Part shown: positions 51,339-63,139 of the stretch, piece by piece
Position numbering within the stretch: position 1 is the stretch's first letter
Layout of the letters: every line of letters starts with the position of its first letter
DNA from: Urophycis tenuis
Lineage: Eukaryota > Chordata > Actinopteri > Gadiformes > Phycidae
Reading direction: 5' to 3'
NCBI GenBank assembly: GCA_036785325.1
Contig: JAXIVH010000015.1
Span: 660,014 to 724,013, forward strand
Length of the DNA stretch: 64,000 nt
Notes under the pieces: generated by a model
Database searches by the model: none
What the model saw: the letters and a program-made list of their open reading frames with translations, nothing else
What the model was told of the DNA's origin: nothing
Made by a program: the position numbers and the translations under genes

Positions 51339-51739
51339 AGTACTTAAAAAGCAAACTTTTCCCCACCCCCAGGTATGATGTGTGGGCCCACGGGGACATG
51401 GTGGAGCTCAAGGTGGACCTACTGTCTGTCTTCCGGGGCCTGATGGAGACAGCAGGTGGTCTGGGAGGAGGAGGGGCCTCCAGCCTGGTGGACATGCTGC
51501 TGTTGGGGATGGGTTCCAGGGGAGCTCCACCAGAAGCACCAGGCCAGCAGGCTCCACAGGACACCAATGACCACCATGATGGTGGTGTGTGGGGGGATGG
51601 CTTGAGCCACAGGCCACCACCCCCTCCTCTGGAGCTGGGCCTAGCCCTCTACTGCAGCCATGATGGACACGGCCTACCCTGCCAGCATGCGGGCCTACGC
51701 CTCTCTCACATGCCCTTCATCGCTCTGTCGTATCGATAA
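50470..51739 (+). CDS. Unrecognised secreted preproprotein
   Basis: Exons 50470-50881, 51016-51160 and 51373-51739 join in phase to give 307 residues. The start follows a TATA motif, and the ATG is in good context (gccATGg). Residues 1-19 are a clear signal peptide (MACPWIVLCFLTVVTSASG). R53-W-K-R56 is a furin-type R-X-K-R cleavage site. Cys65, Cys118, Cys119 and Cys125 follow (FNFVRQAYRCCQEGFIC), then a block of alternating hydrophobic residues RVELHLQMFN and PVLLFMAKRNLPTRYDVW. The last exon ends with a proline run and YCSHDGHGLPC. No membrane helix is seen. The RVELHLQMF block faintly recalls TGF-beta prodomains, but no cystine-knot ligand follows. I do not recognise the family. Secretion and processing are well supported; a signalling or matrix role is only inferred. 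Confidence 0.72.
51213..51335 (+). repeat. (AC)n followed by (TC)n in the last intron of the secreted-precursor gene
   Basis: About 23 AC units, then about 33 TC units, ending about 37 bp before the acceptor at 51372. The TC run acts as an oversized polypyrimidine tract. Confidence 0.93.
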
Positions 51740-51802
51740 GAAGACACCATAGTCCCCATACAGCATACGGCTTAGACTCTCAGGTTTCATAAAGTGAAAC
51801 AG

Positions 51803-52007
<205 letters not shown>

Positions 52008-52479
52008 ACTACAAGACCCCGACATGCATACACTGTCTGGGAAAGTAATGCACTTCACCAATGGCAGATATTATTTATGAATGTGTTTATTTTTTTATGT
52101 GGTATTTTTTTCATGTCGAATTGATATGTAAATAATGTATATTTCATATGGATTCAGTCTTTGGTGGTCATACATACTTTTTCTTGGATGTATTATGCCA
52201 TTATAAAACTAGATATGTCCAAGATATTTGCTAAACTTTTATGAAAATAATAGATTGTAATATGTAACATGACTGCTAGAATTCCTAATATCAGCCCATT
52301 CACCTGGTTGGACACTAATAATAAAAGCAATGTAGTGAATTCTGAGACGAAAGGTTTCCTTCCAAGGAAATTCAGCATTTCTGACGGTTGACACAGGTTT
52401 GTGTTGGATATAAATAGTAATCTACATACATATACACACACAACTTTGAAATAACAGCAGAAACTAAAGTTAGATAAAA

Positions 52480-55400
52480 TAGCACATTTATTAAAAAGAG
52501 ACAGCTTTTATCCACATTTACCCCAGTTTGCGATAAAAGATCAGGGCAGAATGAGGGGCAGGGGTCTCAGAGTGTTTGCAGTCCTTCTGAATATAGATCT
52601 CAGAGGAGGCCATTTCTTTTTCCTGTATGGGATTATTGATTCATATAGTGTACATGTGTTTGCTCTTTCATACACGCTGATTAACATGATGCTCTACCAA
52701 ACTGGACTTTAGTGGGACAGGTTTCCTGAACAGTTGGTGTCAAGGATTCATTTCAAAGCCATCTGAAACAAAACATTACATTGCCTTCGAGCATAGCTGG
52801 ATATTGGGACATAATATTGTAGTTTGGACTGCTAAACATAAGATTTGAAAAATAAAGATGAAAAAAAAGTGTTATGGATGCTATAAAAGAACAAAAATAA
52901 GCCCTACAGACCAAAAGCTTCAAGGTTACCCACGTCAAGAAGACACATGGATATCATGACCGGACTAGTGGGACTGTTGTTCTTCGGTAGGAAACATCTG
53001 GAACCTTAGAGACAGACAACACCGTCTTCGCTCTTACTTTACATTATCCTGTGGCAGTGGCTGGTTGGAATCTCGCCGGACACAAAAGTTATAAATTAGT
53101 TAACTTCAACGGCTTTTATTTCACTGCATCTTACTGTCCGAACAGTGAGGCCTTGTACTGAGTCCTCCTTACTCACACGGGCTCAGTGTTATCTCAGTGT
53201 CATCCACAATGTGTGGAAAAGAAAAGGAACAGAAAAGGACCACGTAACGTAAGCGCAACAGAAAGGGACGCAAAGCGAATGGTGGCAAAGCACAATGTAT
53301 TCAATAATCAACAAAGAAAAGAAACATACATAGAATGACGATTGATTTGAACATATATGAGGCAGTGCAAAACATCACACCAATAAAATGTACAAAAAGA
53401 AAGGAAAGATCCTGAGGAAACAATTCAAAACATACAAATCTGTGCATGTATCAACATCTCTCCAGACTGACCCTGTCTTGATATAATCAACATTTATTTG
53501 AATGTCGTTTTTTCGGGGTTTCCACTCTCTGGTAATTTTCAGATATATTTTGTACCAACAATACTTCAACCTCAGCAAAAAGGCCTCCTGTTTGTTTTAA
53601 CATGACGTAAAAAGCAAATCATGGATAAGCATGACATCATTTTTTTATGGAACAGAAAAAAGGGTGCCTACTGTTACGCTATAAAAAATTAAATTTTGTA
53701 CCTTATATACACACGCAACCGTGTAGAAATATTTGATGCCTTAAACAGAGTGGTGACTTTGGTGCTGAATTAAATTAACTTCTTGCATCTTTTAAGGGAA
53801 ACAAAAAGGTGCTCACGTACATCTAAAGGAAAAAAAAAAGGGAAAAAAAGACAAACCCCACCACCCCAAAAAACAAATTAATGGACGTGGAAGAATAATT
53901 CCTTTTGTGGCAGCAATAAACAGGGGGGGGGGGGGCTTTGTACCCCCGTACAAAGCCTGGACTGTTGGTTAAGTATAGAGCTAAACCAATATGAGAACAG
54001 TGGCTTGGGTATTTTTGAAGACAGGAAAGCTATACAGGCACACAACAATCATCCTTCTTGGAGAACAGCATAGCACTTAATGGAAGTAACGTGATACATA
54101 AAAAGCACTAATGGACCGGCAACAAAGCCCACCTTCAATTACTATCGAAAAACCCAAAGGGGGCCATCACCCTCCTGGAGGCTGTGTGCAGACATGGGCC
54201 ATGGTGAGAGTGAGAAGGTGTCTGTCTACCACATCTACCATAGAGACGTCAATACAGGCAAGGCTTCCATCCACTTCCAGGGTCCATTCAGGTGGACCAC
54301 CAGCAACACTGCTAGTGCTCATAACATACAGAGGATCTCAACTGATGAAGCATCTCCCAAGGTGCACCAGATCAACATGCTTTCAGTGCACACCTCGCGA
54401 CATTGCAACAAGAGAGAGCAGGAGTGACGACCCAGATCAATTTAAAATAAGTCAACCTCAACGTTTGGGTTTTAAATTATTCATATTTTTTTTTTAATAT
54501 ATCTCACCGTAAAAACAAAACAAATACCCAAACATATTTCAATGGGACCAGGTTACCATGTTAGGTCTATAAAAGCATACATGAAAAAGGTAGATGGCCC
54601 TGGTTTTAAACTGCCTTCTAGCCTTGTGGAACATCACCCCCAAGTGCTGCACTTGGGCCAGTGACTTGCAAAGGGCCATGGACTGGACCATCTCCAACCC
54701 ACAATAAACTGGGCAAGAACACCCTCCTGTTGGAATCAAAGCCCTGAACTTCTGGTTGTGAGGCAGCATGGCTGATCACTGCACCACCAGCCCCCCCTAA
54801 ATAAATAACTGTCTCAGATCAACTGTCATTATTTTTATAATAATGACAAAAAGAAAGACAAAACTATTTTAAGACTACTTTTAGAAAAGCTTGGCAACAT
54901 CATTTTAAGACTGGCAAGCAGCTTGTTTTCATTTAGATCGATACTTATATAAATAATACAAAATGAGAGCATCCAAGCATGCTCAACATGGGATTCCACT
55001 CAGACCATAATCTGGTTGTATTGGGACTGAATGCTAAGCAATTCTTCCATTAAATAACAGAGATGCTTCTTTGGTGAAACAAATGAAGGCATGTGTGCTC
55101 ATCAGCAAGACAAGGCAGTGTTCATGTAGCACTCAGAGCTGTGAGTGTGACTAAAAGGTAAGGACTGTAATGGCAATGCAATCCAATCAAACAGCAATGG
55201 AAATATGGCCACTCCACTGTGATTAAGGAATCTAAATAAGGATTGCCCTAAAAAAAAAAATGTTAAAGCAACTTTTAATAACTTCATTGTTTATAGCTCA
55301 ATCTTAAATAACAATGCTAAATAAATGGTCTGAAATTTAATTTGTGGTGGACATAACTGATTTGTGAAGTCCAACAGTTTTTTTGTGTGTAAAAGCATAA

Positions 55401-56173
55401 ATGTTGGACTTAAGATGGCGGGACGGGAGGACAGACTCAGAGCCACTATGATGAGATGTATAGGATCCTGGCACACAGTCATGGTACGCACACAGGCAGA
55501 AATCGGGACGATACTATAAAGAGCCAAAACATTTTCCAAATGACATATGAACAGTATCAAATGGCCACTGTATTAACAGTATCAAATGGCCACTGTATTC
55601 TCATTTGCTTACTGTGCTTTCTGTTAAAACACAAATTTGTTTTTCTTTAGAAGTTTGGTCAGTGTGTGTTAAAACTAATGCAGAGAAGTATCCAATTTTT
55701 TAGTTGACAACACCCTGCACTAGAATATGGTCCAGACCCATCGCCAGAAATGTTTTGTCACTCAAATAACATGTGGCTTTCAACTTCACACTGAAATCTG
55801 TAGATCTTGCAAACTCTTGTGCTACCAAATTGTGTGTTGGTGAAAAGGATAAAGTTTGTTCAGGGCCAGCGAGAATGGATGCTGAACACAATCACACGAT
55901 CGCCCAGCCAGCTCTTCTATATTCAACAGTACAATCCCATGGTAACCACCTCCCCTTACAAAACCAAAAAAGAAATAACACACCATGGGAACTGGTTTTC
56001 ACCTTCACCAAGTTTAAAAACCAAAACAATTGAGAACAAATGCCATCCTCCTCAACTTCCTCTTCCTGTACGTATGCTTCTGCAGCAGTAATGTCATCTT
56101 CAACTCCTCCCTTGTTTCTCTGGCTGTCCCATTTATTGTCCATTTCTCACTCTCACTCTCGCACACACACACG

Positions 56174-56206
<33 letters not shown>

Positions 56207-56246
56207 ACACACACACACGCACACGCACACAGACGCACCCGCACAC
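52480..56246 (-). other. Probable long 3' UTR of mlec and intergenic DNA
   Basis: No coding series on either strand. A minus-strand AATAAA (plus TTTATT near 53117) could end a long mlec 3' UTR. Within it are a G-rich run at 53922-53935 next to a 10-bp-arm hairpin (53934-53957), a TGTCATTATT hairpin at 54824-54848, and an (AC)n at 56161-56230 just beyond the mlec stop. Confidence 0.4.
53934..53957. repeat. Perfect 10-bp-arm hairpin after a G run
   Basis: GGCTTTGTAC and GTACAAAGCC with loop CCCC. Confidence 0.8.
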
Positions 56247-59200
56247 TCAGAGCCGACAGAGGCAGAACAGTGTGGGAATGAACACGCCAAACGCCACCAG
56301 GATGGGGAACATGAGGCTGCTGTTGTCTGCGGCGTAGGGGTTGGGTGTCCGGGGCCCTGACTGGACACGGTTCTTGGGTGCTGCAGAGGTGCTCTTCTTG
56401 CCACTCTCCTCCCCTACCTCGGGGTCCTCCTCTTCATCCTCCTCCTCCACCAACACCTCACGTTTCTCCAGGCCCGGGTGAGGCTGCAGCTTTGGCACAT
56501 CTAGAGGACGGCATTTGAAGACGGGTTTAGAAGACATTTCACTGTAGGCCAAGGATTCTGTCACAAATGAGTTCATATCATTGCAGGATAAGGTGCTGAG
56601 CGGAATGTGCAGGTTATGGTGGCTCACCGTCTAATGTTCCCTTCATGACGTAAAGCGCGCAGACCTTGGGGTTGTCATAGTAACCCTGAGAAACACAACA
56701 GAAGGAGGCCATTAACCCCCCAGCAGCCAGTACAGCAGCACTGGGCTGCTGCTCTGAAACCTAGAAGGGCTTTACTCTGCTGAGAGAGACAGCGAGAGTA
56801 CCATAGAGACGTGTAGATTCAGAGGGGGCCAAACTGTTTAATACTAAAAGATAAGACCGCATTAGGCCTCACAACAAACAAACCTCATCAGATCCTCACT
56901 ACTTTCCATACCACAGTACATAAGATAGGTTGGTGTATAATGTACCCAACCCATGCTCCAGTTACCACAAAGCCTAGGCAGTTAACAATGCTGGGTCGAA
57001 TCCCCTGAAATTGGCCTACTTACATTAACATATGTAAACATTCATAATTACCCAGTTGATTCAGCATGTAATACTTAATGTAATACTGTCAGACCTGTAA
57101 GCATTCCTTTTCCCGGGACATGTGAATATCGACTACAGGGAATCAATTTGGGGACTTAAAAAAGTCCCTCTGAGAAATACCTGGATAAGGGAGTAACTAG
57201 AGGTGGCCCTGCATATTCAGATATGGCTAATGTTGGACATATTCATTTGTATTTAGGCATTATTTCAGTATTGAATCCCCACCTACTAACCCTGCATAAT
57301 AATAAGAAAAGATTTGTAGGAACTAAGAAGAAGAAGAAGAAGAAGAAGTAGAATTACTCTTTTGATCCCGTGAGGGAAATTTGGTCTCTGCATTTAACCC
57401 GATCGTGAATTAGTGAAACACTCAGAACACAGTGATGGTGAAGCACACAGTGAGGTGAAGCAGACACTTAAACCCGATGCAGTGAGCTGCCTGCAACAGC
57501 GGCGCTCGGGGAGCAGTGAGGGGTTAGGTGCCTTGCTCAAGGGCACTTCAGCCGTTCTTACTGGTCGGGGTTCGAACCGGCAACCCTCCGGTTACAAGCC
57601 CGAAGCCCTAACCAGTAGGCCGCGGCTGCCCCAAATACAAAGTCTAAATACGAAGCCTAAAGAAATAGAAGGCATACATAACAAATGTTATCATGGAAAC
57701 ACATTGCATGACGCATCATTGGCCCAATCAACATCAAGATCATCACGTGGAAGACGCCCACATCAATGCCTTACAAAATAAACACATCTCACCTTAACAA
57801 ACTCAACAGTGAGCTTGCTGTTGAAGGTAGAGACCTCTCCCTGCACGCTCAGCTTGCCACGGCGGATGGAGAAGGGGACTATTTCATCATGGGCTGTACT
57901 GTGACCCACACGCTCAAAGATATCCAGATCTTTTACCACCACATGCCCATTGAGGCGCACGTCAAACACCTGTGAATGTAGATCAAAGAGAACAGCTCGA
58001 GTAGATCAGAGTTTATCTGCTGTACTTACAGCTACGTTGGCCCTATGTGGTGTAGGCGCATCACCAGAAAGAGGAACATTCCCTGTGTGGTGACACTTGA
58101 TACACTTGCTGCCATATGAAGTCACAAATTTGGAATGGATGGTAAGACATCCACAAAAACTACTCACACCACACACCCATAGACACTCAGTATCACAAAT
58201 TCGGATAACAATGATAGAATTGAGTTGCACAGACAATTAACATTGTGAGTTGAAGAGGAGCTTTGGTGGTTGAACATGACATTGTTTTTATAAATAGTAT
58301 ACCTTTTGCTGAGACTGAGCAAAGTAGACCTCTGCATACTTCATGACTAAGATGTAGTCCCCTTCCTCCCGAATAGGCACTTCATAACCAAAGGTGTCCT
58401 CGTTGTAGCGTTCAGTCTGGTATAGAACCTGGTCTTCTGGACTGGAGCGTAGAATGGGCAGGCGCACACCGTAATCAGAGGCTAGAAGGTGGGAAGTAGA
58501 AGACTTTTGTATTATTTCAATATTAATTCCACACCCATCACCAAACAAGAGCACGCAAAAGCAGTTACAGGTATGATTTAATTGCATTCAAAGTAGAGGT
58601 TTGAATCCCTGATGTTTTGTTTGGTTCCATTGATTGTAGTTTCTAGTTTTAGTAAGCAGACACCTTTTCCAGTCATGAAGCAAATGAGAAAATGTATGGA
58701 AGGTCATTGGAGATTAGAAATGTTGCCTTAACATGAACAAATGCTGCGTGTCAACATGTAATAAGAATAAAAATTGACATGTTAACGTGCATTTCATACA
58801 TACTGAGGAGGGTTTGACATCAATGATGTCAAAACAACAACGGAACGGAGCACGTTGTGGATGATGAATGACTTTGTGCCTACATTACTGATATGGGCGT
58901 CTACGAACATGATAGACAGTCGTTACAGGCACCTAACTATACCGTAAAGGAAAGTATGTGTGAAATGTTCGTTACAGGCACCTAACTATACCGTAAAGAA
59001 AAGTATATGTGTGAAATGTTCGTTACAGGCACCTAACTATAGCGTAAAGGAAAGTATTTGTGTGGAAGGTTCGAGTTCTGGTTTAGAAGAAGCCAATTTA
59101 ATCTTTCAGATGAGAGATGAGAACGTCGGTGATGGCCCTGTATAACTTTCTGTCAAAAACCATACATTTAGGGAATATATGAGAATAGCAACATCGGACG

Positions 59201-60035
59201 ATGAAAAAACAATCCGTGCAGCTTTGGCAAGGGAATATACATCGCTAGTTTCGTGCTGTGTCGTTTCTGACACTCCTAAAAGACAATGGGAAAACCAGTT
59301 GGATGTGAATGCCAATTTGCGTATTACCATGTCCTAATGTGTGAACATCTACAAACTCGTGTTAACATAGTTTGAATGTGTTAACGCGACATTTCTACGA
59401 CGTTATTTGCGCTAATGGCCTTAAAATAAAAATAAAAATTAAAACAAAAAGAAAACCCTTAATGTGTGAAAATCCACCCGACGTGTTAACATGTACATTT
59501 TTGTTGTGTTAACGCGTACAACTACATGTTAAAACGCCGAGTTTGATCATTTCTCCACGTTCTCTGCTCCCATGGCCTTCCATTAACCATGTCTCGTCTC
59601 CTTCCTCCATGAGAGGTGGAGTCACAGCACTATGATGACTTGTCATTGGCTTTGGGTTAAATGCGGAAACCACGATCACGCACAAGATCAAGCTAGAACA
59701 ATTGCAATCCATTCCTATGAGGAAGTAAGGCACTGTAAATGCAAATATCACATGCATTAACTTAATCCAGCTTGTTTTAATAAACCACGTGGTAATATGA
59801 GTTCATTGTCGGTTGTTATGCACTCACCTTTTCCAAGTTTCCCTTCCAATGGATCTTTTTTGAAATGAATGCCGTGCATATCTGTGTGAGCTTCCCCTCC
59901 AGCATTGACAGCCCATATAACTCGTTCGGCGAGGCTGGGCCCCCCACCTTCAGCACCACAGCGGTACGCCAGCAGCGACAGCACCGCGGTCACCAACCAG
60001 GCGAGCCAGTGAGCCGTCACCCGCTGCATGGCCAT
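56247..60035 (-). CDS. mlec: Malectin, ER membrane lectin
   Basis: Five minus-strand exons join in phase: 60035-59828, 58481-58303, 57969-57793, 56685-56628 and 56500-56247, giving 291 residues (human 292). Malectin is a type I ER membrane protein that binds di-glucosylated N-glycans and works with ribophorin I in early glycoprotein quality control. A signal peptide covers about residues 1-30. The malectin domain contains VIWAVNAGGEAHTDMHGIHF, YQTERYNEDTFGYEVPI, YAEVYFAQSQQKVFDVRLNG and LDIFERVGHSTAHDEI, all nearly identical to mammals. An acidic EEEDEEEDPEV linker follows, then RVQSGPRTPNPYA and a C-terminal helix SLMFPILVAFGVFIPTLFCL. The start MAMQ was preferred; an in-frame ATG 11 codons upstream (60068) would add a less hydrophobic extension. 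Intron 1 has a triplicated repeat and intron 3 a SINE. Confidence 0.95.
57331..57634 (-). mobile_element. tRNA-derived SINE in mlec intron 3
   Basis: In reverse orientation it reads GGGGCAGCCGCGGCCTACTGG (A box region) and GGTTGCCGGTTCGAACCCC (B box), a body, then TTAAATGCAGAGACCAAATT, and ends in a (CTT)n tail (plus AAG repeats from 57328). This is the classic head-body-tail order. Different family from 519-690. Confidence 0.8.
58921..59069. repeat. Triplicated 49-51-bp repeat in mlec intron 1
   Basis: Copies start at 58921, 58970 and 59021 with CGTTACAGGCACCTAACTAT; the third is the most divergent. Confidence 0.9.
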
Positions 60036-60109
60036 GCAGAGCTCGGTCCTAGGAGGCTGGAGAAACACACTGCATCTGTTGGTGCGAACTAGAGCTGGCC
60101 AACTACTTA

Positions 60110-63100
60110 GTCGGAGTCTTGTTTTCGATATGCATAGCTTCCCGGAATGATTTCCAAGTCACAATAGAGACAAATATTTCAAGTATTTGTTCAGTAGCAA
60201 CCATGTCATGATGACTTTACGCTGGCTGTAACACGATATCAATAGCCAACATGCTAATGGAACACTACTAGTCGCCGGCAAAAAATCGTCGGCCTAAAAA
60301 CAAGAGATAATCTGTAAAATATTTACTTCAACAAGTGCGACATATAGGTGTGAGCCAACATTTTAGCCGTATTCAAATTGACACGTGTAATAAGTTTGTA
60401 GTGTTGGGTTACTCCGATTGCTAACGTCACCTGTCTTGCCCACTGGTCTATGAAAGCGTATAGCAAAATGTCTCTTACCTTTACCTTCGTTTTCAAGATT
60501 TGAGTCAACCTATATTTTGCAATATGTAAACGTATCTCTTATAACAGACTGCCTGGTTACATACAGTGTATAACATACGATAACTCAATGTGCAGATCGT
60601 ATTTGATTGCTAGTCGTCTCACCCTAATAAACTGACGTTGACTTTCATTCAATGTGTATTCAGCCATTAGCTAGCTACAGTGCCTGGCAGTTTGCAGTGG
60701 AAGGGGCAGTGCTACCTAACTTGCTAGCTACTATTCCTTACAAGTGACAGCATTTCTATCCAATCCGATACCTATGTTAATAACCCATCGTAGCACAATT
60801 ACCATAAACAGGAACCATACATATTTAGGTTTTCCTTTTATAATCACATAAAATATAAATACAACAATTATTACATTGAAAGTACAACTGTTTGCAAAAA
60901 ATGTAGTATCGACGTTAAGAAATACGTAATTTCAGCTTTATAAAGTCTTGTACTTAAATTGTGGCTCTAATGCGAACTAAAAAGTGAAAGCTCTCATTCA
61001 TTCGCTTTATCGACTTTTCTGGTATCACAAGACGCAAGAGGCGGAATCCAGATGACAAGGCCCACCCCTTTTGGCCAGCGGTAGTGTAGTTTGGTTGACA
61101 GCTCAAGTAATATTCACCCAGCTGGCAACAGGCAGAAGAAAGGTATATTTCCTATGAATAGATTTGGGGTTAACGCGGTGGGTTTTCCCCAGCCTCGACC
61201 ATTCGTCCTGCATACGTAAACAAACATCTAACATAAACTATGCACGATTATGTTTGATAAATAAATGAAATGCAATACATTTCTCGAAATTACAGTATGA
61301 GATATCAGCAATCGTAAAGCTGTATTTATTATGAAATGCCCGTCCCAGTGGATGTATGATCCTCATGAAGTTTGGAATGTGTGAGATCTTGCCCACTGAG
61401 GCGAGTCCAACACAGCGTGCACTTTGGGTTTAGTTAACGCAGAGATACATGCGGATTGTCGCCGGGGTAACAGCATTTTAGTCGCCCATGTGTATAATCA
61501 GTATATCCTTATTTTTTCTGGGCGCATTCTCACCTTGATTAGCAGAGCTCCAAATGTTATGAACACACAAAAAGCTCACGCAAACACGCACACGCACGAC
61601 AATATACAAAGACGGATGGATATATGTGGCTCAACATGTATTAATCAAAAAATAAACACAGAATCACGTTTTTGTAGACTATTTCTTTAGTGTGTGTTCT
61701 CAATGCTAAAACCACAGAAAACGGCGCATCAGTGTAAACATTATTTGATACCCTGAGGTTATCTTTGCAAGATACGTTTTTTCTTCTTCTGTATGACACA
61801 ATTGCAAATGTAAATAATCCATTTCCTAAACCTCTTTGGCATGCATGAAAATACCCACTTAAAACATGGCAACACTTATAATTATACCCAACAGCTACAA
61901 CAATACATCCATTCTATTTTTAGAATAAATACGAATGCTATGGGTTGGTGTCATCTGGTACCTCATTGAGCAGATTAGTAACAAATGAATTCTTAGAATG
62001 CCCTGACAACGAGGAAGAGGCAATGTGAGAGGAACAACACTTCTCAGATCATACTGTGCTCCAGATTGGGAAATAGCACCGCATGACTGCTGCTATTGAG
62101 TTCATTTTAATTCAATATCCTGTGCTTTGAGGATATGCATGATTGCTAAACAACCAATTATAAAATCTTACAGCATTTCCATTGTTTGCTAAGACAATCT
62201 CATGCAGAGCTACCATGAGATGGGGAATTCCTGTCCCCTTGATTTGACTTTAAGAGGGTAGACTGCTGACATCATGATATCCCAGCATGCATTTATTCTT
62301 GCTTGGACCACACCTCCATTACAAAATCAACAGGTGAACTCCAGGTAGTAAGTGAGGTGAAAAAGTGAATAAGAAAGGAGGGTCGATGGAAAGGATCATC
62401 TGAATGAAACCCCGATCAGATTGACACATCAAATTGTATTATGGGAAACTATGGACACCCTGCATAGATTTACATCTGAAATGACACAACTGCTATCAGA
62501 TAGTTTACAATGTGATAACACCATAGCTGCTGGTTTCAGGAGATAACCTACACACGACAGTACACTTACATCAAATTACACGTGTGACACATCACATATG
62601 ATTACACACATTAGGGATGCACTGTACGTGTGATGCAGACATTTGTTGCAAGAAAACGACTCATGTTACATTAAGGTGGAGAACATGATGGCACCTTAGA
62701 CCCAAATCTGTCCCTTTAACCTTCCTTTACATATACATTCTACATTCCACAGGACACAGTAAGTTGCCATGTTGAGGTTGAACAAAAACAAAAAGCATTG
62801 ACAATCATATTTAGCTTGTGACAACTTAAGTGCAAGATAAACCCCCTCATCCTTGACAATCATCTGCCATGGCTACAAAAAGCTTTTGCCTCAGTTAAAC
62901 TGAACACCTTTTGAGGTGAACCTTTTGAGAAGTCTGAGGTGAACTCCTCCGCTTCCTGCACGTTCTCCTCTAGGAAAGTTCAAGCAATTTAGTTGAATCC
63001 AGTTTTGTAATTTTTTAATGGCTCAGAACTCTTAGCATTGCTGCTGTCTTCGCTGTCCGGGTGGATGGACTGGTGGAGGGCAGAACGGGAGCAAAGATTC

Positions 63101-63135
63101 ACATTCAGTGGTAGACATCATGTGATCGATCAGTC
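60110..63135. other. Intergenic stretch between mlec and cabp1
   Basis: Both flanking genes are on the minus strand, so this holds the mlec promoter (right after 60035) and the cabp1 3' UTR (left of 63140). I see no other gene, RNA gene or clear transposon in it. Confidence 0.5.
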
Positions 63136-63139
63136 AATC

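Noticed and set aside
54111..54497. 128-codon open frame upstream of the mlec stop region
   Set aside because: No domain or coding pattern, and it lies antisense in the probable mlec 3' UTR.
57540..57635. Possible minus-strand tRNA gene
   Set aside because: It is the head of a SINE with a body and a (CTT)n tail.
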